DNA of 21,670 nucleotides from Clostridiales bacterium. Its GTDB lineage: Bacteria > Bacillota > Clostridia > Christensenellales > CAG-314. The notes under the pieces were generated by a model that was given only the letters and a program-made list of their open reading frames with translations, did not search any database and had not been told where the DNA came from. Shown piece by piece: positions 14,936 through 21,670 of this stretch; the first letter of the stretch is position 1, and each line of letters opens with the position of its first letter. The stretch lies in assembly GCA_004558105.1 (NCBI GenBank), contig SFEB01000017.1, positions 1 to 21,670 of the forward strand, read 5' to 3'. The position numbers were made by a program, and so were the translations under genes.

Positions 14936-14968
14936 ACGTCCGCAGAAGGCTTTTCTGCGGACGTTTTG
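14936..14968. terminator. Terminator after the ligase-BioY gene, shared with the convergent chrA pair
   Basis: A 12-bp stem (ACGTCCGCAGAA with TTCTGCGGACGT, loop 5 nt) followed by TTTGTTTG on the plus strand; the minus strand has a shorter T-tract. It sits between two convergent stops. Confidence 0.85.
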
Positions 14969-14984
14969 TTTGTTGGCGATTGAG

Positions 14985-15560
14985 TTAAATAGAGTACAGC
15001 ACCATGCCTGCCACTGCGCCGAAGACGATTATCCAGATAGCGGAAAGGTTTTTGCCTTTAACTTTTTTGAACACGAGACTGCCTGCTACGACGACTGCGG
15101 CGATAATCAGGGATATATAGTCAAAGTCGGGAGTAGCGGAAAAATCAAAAGCGTTTGTCCAGAAGTTTTTTACCAACAGCACCACGCCCGTTCCTATGAT
15201 TAACGCGTAGACGACGGGATTGATGCCTCTCAGCGCGCCTTTTACGAATTTGTTCTCTTCAAAATGTCTGAATATGCTCGCAACGAGAAGAATAACGATA
15301 AAACTCGGCAGCACTACGCCGAGAGTGGAACAAACCGCACCCAAAAAACCGCCTTGCGTTGCGCCTACGAAGGTGGCGATGTTAATTGCAAACGGTCCCG
15401 GGGTTGCTTCGCTGATGCCTATATAATTGATAAGTTGAGCTTCCGTGAGCCAGTTTAAACCCACGACTTCCTGAGAAATAAGCGGAATCATTGCGTATCC
15501 GCCGCCGAAAGTAAACAAACCTATTTTAAAAAACGTCCAGAAGAGTTGCAAATAAATCAT
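14985..15560 (-). CDS. Chromate transporter, half-size ChrA (second of pair)
   Basis: The protein has 191 residues of the CHR family and about six membrane helices. The family signatures FGGGYAMI (18-25) and EATPGPFAIN (51-60) are present. Half-size CHR proteins usually work in pairs of opposite topology, and the partner is encoded directly upstream with an ATGA overlap (15557-15560). Known members export chromate in exchange for other anions or sulfate, but many homologues have no tested substrate. The stop is near a shared convergent terminator. Confidence 0.9.
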   Translation of the reverse strand: MIYLQLFWTFFKIGLFTFGGGYAMIPLISQEVVGLNWLTEAQLINYIGISEATPGPFAINIATFVGATQGGFLGAVCSTLGVVLPSFIVILLVASIFRHFEENKFVKGALRGINPVVYALIIGTGVVLLVKNFWTNAFDFSATPDFDYISLIIAAVVVAGSLVFKKVKGKNLSAIWIIVFGAVAGMVLYSI

Positions 15561-16189
15561 TTCCGCACCTCCTGCGACTCGTCGTCGGTTTCGTTACTTT
15601 CGTCGGGAGGGGAAGACGGTTCGGTCTTTTTTCTTGGAACCAACACGGAAAAAATCCCAACCACTGCTCCGCCGAGTATCAGAAACAGTGACGAAAAGTT
15701 GACGCCGAACACCTTTATCGCTACGGTTGCGGCAAGTACTGCCACGAAGACGGTGATACATAGCGCGTCTTTTTTTGCTTTTTTAAACATTCTGCACCCG
15801 GCAATCAATATCAGCGCCGCGACTGCCGCCTGAATTCCCTTAAAGGCGTTGGCGATCAGAGTATATTCCAACAGGTTGTCGAAGAAAAGACTTATGACGA
15901 AAATAACGATAAAACTGGGCAGTACCACGCCGAAAGTAGCGCATACGCTTCCGAGTACGCCCAGGAGCTTGTACCCGATGTAAGTTGCGCTGTTGATGGC
16001 TATCGGTCCCGGCGTCGATTCGGCAACGGCGATAATTTTTGACAATTCTTCGTCGGTCGTCCATTTTTTCTTTTCTACCAATCGTTCCTGAATGATGGCG
16101 ATCATAGCATATCCGCCCCCGAAAGTGCAGATGCCTATTTTGAACCAGGTCCAGAACAGGTTCAGATAGTTTTTAAACGTTTTTTCCAT
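15557..16189 (-). CDS. Chromate transporter, half-size ChrA (first of pair)
   Basis: The start is set at ATG 16189 (210 residues) and not at an upstream in-frame GTG at 16225, because the promoter -10 (16217-16222) overlaps that GTG and transcription would begin after it. Signatures FGGGYAMI (23-30) and ESTPGPIAIN (57-66) mark the CHR family, followed by hydrophobic helices to about residue 185 and a charged Glu/Asp-rich tail. It pairs with the next gene to form the usual two-subunit transporter. The ribosome site is weak (GGAAGG is 14 bases away), so translation may be low. Substrate is unproven. Confidence 0.9.
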   Translation of the reverse strand: MEKTFKNYLNLFWTWFKIGICTFGGGYAMIAIIQERLVEKKKWTTDEELSKIIAVAESTPGPIAINSATYIGYKLLGVLGSVCATFGVVLPSFIVIFVISLFFDNLLEYTLIANAFKGIQAAVAALILIAGCRMFKKAKKDALCITVFVAVLAATVAIKVFGVNFSSLFLILGGAVVGIFSVLVPRKKTEPSSPPDESNETDDESQEVRK

Positions 16190-16216
16190 AAAGTTCCGTT
16201 TTTCCTTCCGACCGAT

Positions 16217-16245
16217 ATTGTACACTAAAAATCTTAAAAAGGCAA
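16217..16245 (-). promoter_or_regulatory. Sigma-A promoter of the chrA pair
   Basis: On the minus strand, TTGCCT (16240-16245), a 17-base spacer and TACAAT (16217-16222), five of six matches in the -10 box. Transcript start would be near 16210, which fixes the ATG at 16189. Confidence 0.7.
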
Positions 16246-16302
16246 ATAAAATAAAGTAGCGAAAGCGGTTTTTCCATGCGATATTTTCAACCGTTGCGTC
16301 GT

Positions 16303-16415
16303 TTTTGTCGCAAGAATAAACCGTTCGCCGTCCCTGAGGGCTTTTTCGTCCGCCTTATTTATGCATAATATGCTAAAAATAAAATATTTATTCACAAAAT
16401 ATATTTTGTCGCAAG
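16303..16415 (+). repeat. 12-bp direct repeat in the chrA-topoisomerase gap
   Basis: TTTTGTCGCAAG occurs at 16303-16314 and again at 16404-16415 (101 bases apart) in the 310-base divergent intergenic gap. This gap has no coding sequence that I can support; it is AT-rich with several inverted repeats, including TTATGCATAA (16359-16368). Confidence 0.6.
16394..16409. promoter_or_regulatory. 16-bp perfect palindrome, possible operator
   Basis: ACAAAATATATTTTGT reads the same on both strands. It lies 47 bases before the -35 of the topoisomerase promoter and overlaps the second copy of the direct repeat, in the region where a repressor or activator of either divergent gene would bind. No known operator is recognised, and AT-only palindromes can arise by chance. 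Confidence 0.5.
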
Positions 16416-16455
16416 TTATGCCGAAAAAAAGGGTTTAAAAATGTATAAATATTTA

Positions 16456-16484
16456 TTGCATTTAGGTAAAGAATGTGTTATAAT
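16456..16484 (+). promoter_or_regulatory. Sigma-A promoter of the topoisomerase operon
   Basis: TTGCAT (16456-16461), exactly 17 bases, then perfect TATAAT (16479-16484). GGAGGT (16525-16530) and ATG 16536 follow at normal distances. Confidence 0.85.
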
Positions 16485-16535
16485 GACTAAGAATAATCGG
16501 TGTTTTGCCGAAGAAGGAAAAAACGGAGGTAAATA

Positions 16536-18503
16536 ATGGCACAGGAACGCTATAACGCCGGCGATATACAGGTGCTAGAAGGTCTGGACGCGGTGAGATT
16601 GCGTCCCGGTATGTATATCGGTACGACGGGGATAAAAGGTTTGCACCATATACTTTGGGAAATTGTCGACAACGCCGTGGACGAGGCGGCAAACGGTTTT
16701 GCGAACAGAATAGAAATTACCGTTAACAGCGACAACAGCGCGACTGTCAGCGACAACGGCAGAGGTATACCGGTAGATATTCATCCCCAACTTAGAGTCA
16801 GCGGCGTAGAAGTCGTATATACCCAACTTCACGCAGGAGGCAAGTTCAACAACAAGAATTACAGTTTCAGCGGCGGTCTGCACGGCGTGGGCGCGAGCGT
16901 AACCAACGCTTTGTCAAAGTGGCTCAACGTTACGGTGGTGAGGGGCGGCAAAAAGTACGAAATGAGCTTCCATTCTTATCACGACAAGGCGACGGGCAAG
17001 GTCAAGAGCGGCGTTCCCGTAGACCACCTCAAGTGCGTGGCGGAAAAGTGTAAAGAACGTACGGGTACTACCGTCACTTTCCTGCCTGACGACGAGGTTT
17101 TCGGCGGAAGCGTATTCAACTACGAAATTATCAACAAAAGAGTTAAAGAACTCGCGTTTTTGAATAAAGGTATTACCTTCGTCCTGACCGACATGCGTGG
17201 TACGGACGAAGAGGGTAACGTGTTGCATGAAGAATACAATTACAGCGGCGGTTTATCCGATTTCGTAAAGTATCTCAACGAGAACAAGACGGCAATGAAC
17301 AAGCCCATCTATTATAAGGGGGACAACGGAAGCGTTTTCGTCGAGTTTGCCATTCAGATGACTAACGGTTATACCGAAAATATGTTCAGTTACGTCAATA
17401 ATATTCCTACGCCTGAAGGCGGTACGCACGAGACGGGATTCAAGTCGGCGATAACGAAAGTTTTCAACGATTTTGCAAGAGAAAGAAAACTGTTAAAGGA
17501 CAAAGAACCCAATCTTCTCGGCGAAGACTTCCGCGAGGGTATGACTGCGGTACTGTCCATCAAGATGACCAACGTTCAGTTTGAAGGTCAGACCAAAACC
17601 AAATTGGGCAACGTCGAAGCAAAAACGGCGGTAGAATCGTTGACTCAGCAAGGTCTCACCGAGTTTCTTAAAAAGAACATAGGCGTGGGTGAAGATCTCG
17701 TCGGCAAAGCGATAGCCGCCGCCAGAGTAAGAGAGGCGGCGCGCAAAGCCAAAGAAATCACACGCCAGAAAAATACGATTTCCAACGCCAATTTGATCGG
17801 AAAACTCAGTAGTTGTACCTCCAAGGAGTACGACAAAAACGAACTGTTTATCGTCGAGGGCGATTCCGCAGGCGGCAGCGCGAAACAAGCGCGCAGCCGT
17901 AAATATCAGGGAATTTTGCCGTTGCGCGGCAAGCCGTTGAACGTTGAGAAAAAGCGTATCGACCAGGTTTTGTCCAACGAAGAGTTCCGCAGTATTATAT
18001 CCGCGCTCGATACGGGGATAGGAGAGGAATTCGATATTTCGTCGTTAAAATACGACAAAGTTATTATCCTGTCGGATGCCGACCAGGACGGCGCGCACAT
18101 CAGATGCATTTTATTGACCTTCTTTTACCGATATATGAAAGAGTTGTTGGTTGAAGGGCACGTTTATATAGGTATGCCGCCTCTTTACAAGGTGTGGAAA
18201 AAGGATAAAATTGCTTACGCCTACGACGACGCACAGTTGCCCGATTGTATAAACGAGATAGGCAAGGGATACTCGTTGCAGCGTTACAAAGGTCTCGGCG
18301 AAATGAATCCCGAACAACTCTGGGAAACGACGATGAATCCCGCCACCCGCACTTTGATGAGGGTGACGGTGGAGGACGCGGCAGAAGCGGAAAGACTGCT
18401 CACCACTCTTATGGGCGACGCAGTCGACGCGCGTAAAGCGTATATTATCACCAACGCAGACTTCAATAAAGACGCGGACAAAGTCTTTAACGAGTACGTA
18501 TAG
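16536..18503 (+). CDS. gyrB/parE: Type IIA topoisomerase subunit B (gyrase B / topoisomerase IV ParE)
   Basis: This is the ATPase subunit that, with subunit A, moves one duplex through another. The protein has 655 residues. The GHKL ATPase shows EIVDNAVDEA (Glu 42, Asn 46), DNGRG (73-77) and GGLHGVGASV (113-122). The transducer has the QTK loop (352-354). The TOPRIM domain shows EGDSAGGSAK (441-450) and DADQDGAH (514-521), and the tail has QRYKGLGEMNPEQLWETTMNP. It lacks the extra domain of Gram-negative GyrB. Its signatures fit both GyrB and Gram-positive ParE: LNVEKKRID is GyrB-like, KNELFIVEGDS is ParE-like. GGAGGT is 5 bases before the ATG. It is in an operon with subunit A 11 bases downstream. 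Confidence 0.93.
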   Translation: MAQERYNAGDIQVLEGLDAVRLRPGMYIGTTGIKGLHHILWEIVDNAVDEAANGFANRIEITVNSDNSATVSDNGRGIPVDIHPQLRVSGVEVVYTQLHAGGKFNNKNYSFSGGLHGVGASVTNALSKWLNVTVVRGGKKYEMSFHSYHDKATGKVKSGVPVDHLKCVAEKCKERTGTTVTFLPDDEVFGGSVFNYEIINKRVKELAFLNKGITFVLTDMRGTDEEGNVLHEEYNYSGGLSDFVKYLNENKTAMNKPIYYKGDNGSVFVEFAIQMTNGYTENMFSYVNNIPTPEGGTHETGFKSAITKVFNDFARERKLLKDKEPNLLGEDFREGMTAVLSIKMTNVQFEGQTKTKLGNVEAKTAVESLTQQGLTEFLKKNIGVGEDLVGKAIAAARVREAARKAKEITRQKNTISNANLIGKLSSCTSKEYDKNELFIVEGDSAGGSAKQARSRKYQGILPLRGKPLNVEKKRIDQVLSNEEFRSIISALDTGIGEEFDISSLKYDKVIILSDADQDGAHIRCILLTFFYRYMKELLVEGHVYIGMPPLYKVWKKDKIAYAYDDAQLPDCINEIGKGYSLQRYKGLGEMNPEQLWETTMNPATRTLMRVTVEDAAEAERLLTTLMGDAVDARKAYIITNADFNKDADKVFNEYV

Positions 18504-18514
18504 GAGGTTTATCG

Positions 18515-20983
18515 ATGAAACAGATGGAATTTTCAGCGAAAGAATATACCAAACTCCCTGACGGAAGCAATTTGCTCGTCCGCAATATGGAAGAAGTTTT
18601 ACGCGACAGCATGATGCCTTACGCAGAGTACGTTATACTTGACAGAGCTTTGCCACGTGTGGAAGACGGACTTAAACCCGTACAGAGAAGAATACTCTAC
18701 ACGATGAACAATCTCGGTCTGACGCCCGACAAACCTTACCGCAAGAGCGCGGCGGTAGTGGGCGACTGTCTTGCAAAGTACCATCCCCACGGCGACACTT
18801 CGGTTTACGACGCAATGGTAAGACTAGCGCAGCCCTTTAATATGCGCGAGTGTCTCGTCGACGGACAGGGCAACTTCGGTAGCGTGGACGGCGACAGCGC
18901 GGCGGCAATGCGTTATACCGAGGCGAGAATGGCTCCGCTGGCGTTGGAACTTTTACGCGACCTGGATATGGATACCGTAAAGTGGAGCCGCAACTACGAC
19001 GATAAACTGATGGAACCAGATATGTTGCCGGGACGTTTTCCCAATCTTCTGGTAAACGGCGCTATGGGTATAGCGGTAGGTCTTGCCACAAACATTCCGC
19101 CGCACAACCTGGGCGAAGTCATCGACGGCGTTATCGCGTATATCGACGACAAGCGTATTACCCTTAAAGACATGATGAAAATCATCAAGGGGCCGGATTT
19201 TCCCACCGGCGGATACGTTATTGCCAATGAACTCGTTCAGGCTTACGAAACGGGGCGCGGCAAGATAACGATGGTTGCGAGGATTCACAAAGAGGACGCA
19301 GGCGGCGAAAAAAAGAATATCGTCATTACGGAATTGCCTTATCAGGTAAACAAAGCAGATTTGCTGACTAAAATCCTTGCCGCAAAAGAAGCCAAAAAGG
19401 ACGGTCCGCTCTCTTACATTCAGGACATCGTGGACGAGTCGGACAAAGAGGGTATGAGAGCCGTTATAAAAGTCAAAAAAGACGGCAACGTGGATAAAAT
19501 TCTTGCGGAACTTTACAAACAAACCAACCTCCAATGCACTTTCGGTATCAATATGGTTGCCATCGCGGGCGGAAAACCCCGTCAGATGGGACTGATGGAT
19601 ATTATTTCTTACTACACCGACTATCAACGGCAGGTAGTGCTTAACCGCACCAAATTCCAACTTAAAAAGGCTAAGGAACGCGCCCATATTCTGGAAGGTT
19701 TAATCGTTGCCGTCGCAAATATCGACGAGGTTGTGGCGATAATCAAAAAGTCTTCTTCCACGTCGGAAGCGCGCAACGGTTTGAAAGAACGCTTTAAACT
19801 TTCCGACGCTCAGGCAGACGCCATACTTGAATTGAAACTCGCAAGACTGACGCGTTTAGAGGTAAAAAAGTTAGAAGAAGAACTTGCCGCGTTAAAAAAG
19901 GATATCGCAAGATATACCGAAATCATCAACAATAAGCATGTTCTGGACGACCTGTTAAAGCAGGAATTGACGGCAATAAAACGCCAGTACCGCGACGACC
20001 GTCGCACGACCATCGTCCAGTCCGAAGACCAGATAGTCGTCAGGGATATCGAAGAAGAAAAGGTGTCGGAAAATTACGTCATCGGACTTACCGCGGCAAA
20101 TACGGTAAAGCGTATCCCCGCCAAAAACTTTTCGATGTCCGACAAGGATATCAGCGAGCGTTCTACGCTCAACAATATGCATACCGCTCTGGTTGCGGCT
20201 ACCGGCAGGGACAAAGTTATGTTCTTTACCGACAAGGGTAATTGTTACCAGACGACGGCCGATAAACTCAAAGATACCAAATTCCGCGAAGACGGATTTC
20301 CGTTATCCATGTTTTTCAGCGAAGCCAAGGACGAAAAACCCGTCGCAGTATTCACGTACAGCGGTAAACTCCCCGAAGGAAAACTGCTCTTTTATACCGA
20401 GCAGGGTATGGTTAAACTCACCGACTGGTCCGAGTACGGTTTGTTAAAGACATGCTTCGGCGCAATCAAACTCAAAGAAGACGACAGCCTTATCGGCATG
20501 GAGGTTTTGCGCAAAGAAGAAGATACCAAGATACTTATGGTCACCAAGGACGGAATGTGTATTGCCTTCCTGCCCGACGAAGTTCCCGAACAGGGCAGAG
20601 TTTCGGGCGGCGTAAAGGGAATTATGCTGGAAGAAGGCGACAGCGTAGTCTACGCAGGGCAAATCACTCTCGAAGGCGAAATCGTCGTCGTTACCGACAG
20701 GGGGTACATGAAACGCGTGCTTGCATGCGATATCGACCGTATGACGAGGTACCGCAAGGGCGTCAAGATTTTAAACTTCGGCGAGGATACGGGCAGTCGC
20801 GTAATGTTTGTCGGCACGGTAAAAGAACCTTACGACGTCGTGCTTATCGACCCGTCGTGCATGCTTACCGTCAATACCGAGGAGATGCCTATCGAATCGC
20901 GAATGAGTAAAGGTAAACCGCACCGCACCAAACGGAAGGGAATGCCACTGACTCAGGTCGTCGGCGTAAAAACCACTTTGTAA
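18515..20983 (+). CDS. gyrA/parC: Type IIA topoisomerase subunit A (gyrase A / topoisomerase IV ParC)
   Basis: This subunit cuts and rejoins DNA. The protein has 822 residues; AGGAGGT overlaps the stop of subunit B. The winged-helix domain has DGLKPVQRRILY (51-62), KYHPHGDTSVYDAMVR (88-103) and the active-site Arg-Tyr pair AAAMRYTEAR (Arg 133, Tyr 134). LVDGQGNFGSVDGD (114-127) is gyrase-like. The coiled-coil gate spans about residues 360-480. The C-terminal six-blade pinwheel starts near 520. Where gyrases carry the GyrA box (QRRGGKG) in the first blade, this protein reads roughly KNFSMSDKDISERS, so the box is missing. Later blades (SGGVKGIMLEEGD, RKGVKILNFG) look ParC-like. It may therefore be topoisomerase IV, or a gyrase with altered wrapping. 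The quinolone positions hold Thr 95 and Asp 99. Confidence 0.92.
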   Translation: MKQMEFSAKEYTKLPDGSNLLVRNMEEVLRDSMMPYAEYVILDRALPRVEDGLKPVQRRILYTMNNLGLTPDKPYRKSAAVVGDCLAKYHPHGDTSVYDAMVRLAQPFNMRECLVDGQGNFGSVDGDSAAAMRYTEARMAPLALELLRDLDMDTVKWSRNYDDKLMEPDMLPGRFPNLLVNGAMGIAVGLATNIPPHNLGEVIDGVIAYIDDKRITLKDMMKIIKGPDFPTGGYVIANELVQAYETGRGKITMVARIHKEDAGGEKKNIVITELPYQVNKADLLTKILAAKEAKKDGPLSYIQDIVDESDKEGMRAVIKVKKDGNVDKILAELYKQTNLQCTFGINMVAIAGGKPRQMGLMDIISYYTDYQRQVVLNRTKFQLKKAKERAHILEGLIVAVANIDEVVAIIKKSSSTSEARNGLKERFKLSDAQADAILELKLARLTRLEVKKLEEELAALKKDIARYTEIINNKHVLDDLLKQELTAIKRQYRDDRRTTIVQSEDQIVVRDIEEEKVSENYVIGLTAANTVKRIPAKNFSMSDKDISERSTLNNMHTALVAATGRDKVMFFTDKGNCYQTTADKLKDTKFREDGFPLSMFFSEAKDEKPVAVFTYSGKLPEGKLLFYTEQGMVKLTDWSEYGLLKTCFGAIKLKEDDSLIGMEVLRKEEDTKILMVTKDGMCIAFLPDEVPEQGRVSGGVKGIMLEEGDSVVYAGQITLEGEIVVVTDRGYMKRVLACDIDRMTRYRKGVKILNFGEDTGSRVMFVGTVKEPYDVVLIDPSCMLTVNTEEMPIESRMSKGKPHRTKRKGMPLTQVVGVKTTL

Positions 20984-20990
20984 AACCTTT

Positions 20991-21017
20991 AAAGCAGCCG
21001 AAAAAACGGCTGCTTTA
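20991..21017 (+). terminator. Terminator of the topoisomerase operon
   Basis: A 10-bp perfect stem (AAAGCAGCCG with CGGCTGCTTT) around an AAAAAA loop, 8 bases after the subunit A stop. The T-tract is short and is part of the stem. Confidence 0.8.
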
Positions 21018-21077
21018 ATCAAATTCAATACATTTTCAATTTTATTTTACTACAATACCGCAAGACAGAGGAGAACT

Positions 21078-21670
21078 ATGCGAGTTTTATTGGTTGAAGA
21101 CGAAAAAAGAATGGCGCAGGCGCTGTGCGAGATTTTTCGGTTGGAAAAATACGAAGTAGACCACTGTGCGGACGGCGAGAGCGGTTTGTACGCCGCCGAG
21201 AGCGATATTTACGATTGCCTTGTGCTGGACGTAATGTTGCCCGGTTATAACGGTTTTGAAATAGTAAAAAGGATAAGAAAAAAAGGAATTCGCACTCCCG
21301 TATTGATGCTGACTGCCAAGAGCGGCGTCGACGATAAGGTAGAGGGGCTGGACAGCGGAGCGGACGACTATCTGACCAAACCTTTCGATTCTAAAGAACT
21401 TTTAGCAAGGGTACGAGCGCTGACTCGTAGGAACATCAATACTCCCGACAATACTCTGACTTTCGGCGATATCGTGCTGGATCCCAATACCTTCAACTTA
21501 AACTGTCAGACGACGGGGCAAAGCATACGCCTCGGTAAAAAAGAATTCAGAATTCTCGAATACCTTATATGCAATCAGAAGCAGATACTTACACGCGAGC
21601 AACTTGCGGAAAAAATATGGGGATACGAGAGCGAAGCAGAGTACAACAACGTTGAGGCGTACATGTCTTT
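21078..21670 (+). CDS. OmpR/PhoB-family response regulator (3' truncated by window)
   Basis: The frame opens at ATG 21078, with GAGGAG 7-8 bases upstream, and runs open to the window end (197 codons visible). The receiver domain has VEDE (6-9, acidic pocket), LVLDVMLPGYNG with phospho-acceptor Asp 51, Thr 79 in MLTA, and Lys 101 in YLTKPF. A winged-helix output domain begins near residue 125 (LTFGDIVLDP, then IRLGKKEFRILEYLICNQKQILTREQLAEKIWG), of which the last recognition helix is cut off. A sensor kinase gene is expected downstream. A weak TACAAT (21051-21056) could be its -10; no good -35 is seen. Confidence 0.95.
   Translation, partial: MRVLLVEDEKRMAQALCEIFRLEKYEVDHCADGESGLYAAESDIYDCLVLDVMLPGYNGFEIVKRIRKKGIRTPVLMLTAKSGVDDKVEGLDSGADDYLTKPFDSKELLARVRALTRRNINTPDNTLTFGDIVLDPNTFNLNCQTTGQSIRLGKKEFRILEYLICNQKQILTREQLAEKIWGYESEAEYNNVEAYMS

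Noticed and set aside
18953..19687. Minus-strand 244-residue frame inside the topoisomerase A gene
   Set aside because: It is a shadow of a well-conserved gene with no start signal.
1..21670. CRISPR array, tRNA, rRNA or insertion sequence
   Set aside because: No regularly spaced repeats, no cloverleaf-like or ribosomal sequence, and no transposase frame was found on either strand.

Overview
The window looks like a piece of an anaerobic, probably spore-forming Firmicute chromosome (Clostridia, perhaps an uncultured gut lineage). The signs are a SpoIIID regulator, a rubrerythrin, AGGAGG-type ribosome sites, ATGA-coupled genes and many hairpin-plus-T terminators. The lineage is inferred from gene content only.

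Positions 1-565: the acidic, low-complexity C-terminal tail of a host gene, then about 300 bases without a gene. This gap holds two strong terminators, a 10-bp tandem repeat, a perfect GAAC-N4-GTTC LexA-type (SOS) box between the terminators, and two more small hairpins leading into the first phage gene.

Positions 566-11982: a compact short-tailed-phage (P22-like) particle cassette. In order it encodes a sigma-region-4/ArpU-like regulator, a reversed surface-protein gene with SH3-like domains, the large terminase, a small-terminase-like fragment, portal, acidic putative scaffold, major capsid, a small conserved phage protein, a putative head-tail adaptor, a beta-propeller nozzle/stopper, a beta-rich unknown and a long coiled-coil protein. 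All frames are open. From the portal to the coiled-coil protein the order parallels P22 genes 1-8-5-4-10-26. The window shows no integrase, repressor, replication, lysis, tailspike or ejection gene, and the cassette ends at a bidirectional terminator against host genes. It is either a stripped prophage remnant, a satellite, or a domesticated particle (gene-transfer-agent-like) locus. This is the most interesting part of the window.

Positions 12043-16189: host genes. They are rubrerythrin (minus), spoIIID, an FlK-like hot-dog thioesterase, a single-ORF fusion of biotin-protein ligase with the BioY biotin transporter, and a convergent two-gene half-size chromate transporter operon.

Positions 16190-21670: an AT-rich divergent promoter region with a perfect palindrome and a 12-bp direct repeat, then a type IIA topoisomerase operon (B then A subunit) and the start of an OmpR-family response regulator that runs off the window. 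The A subunit has gyrase-like N-terminal signatures but lacks a recognisable GyrA box, so gyrase versus topoisomerase IV is left open.
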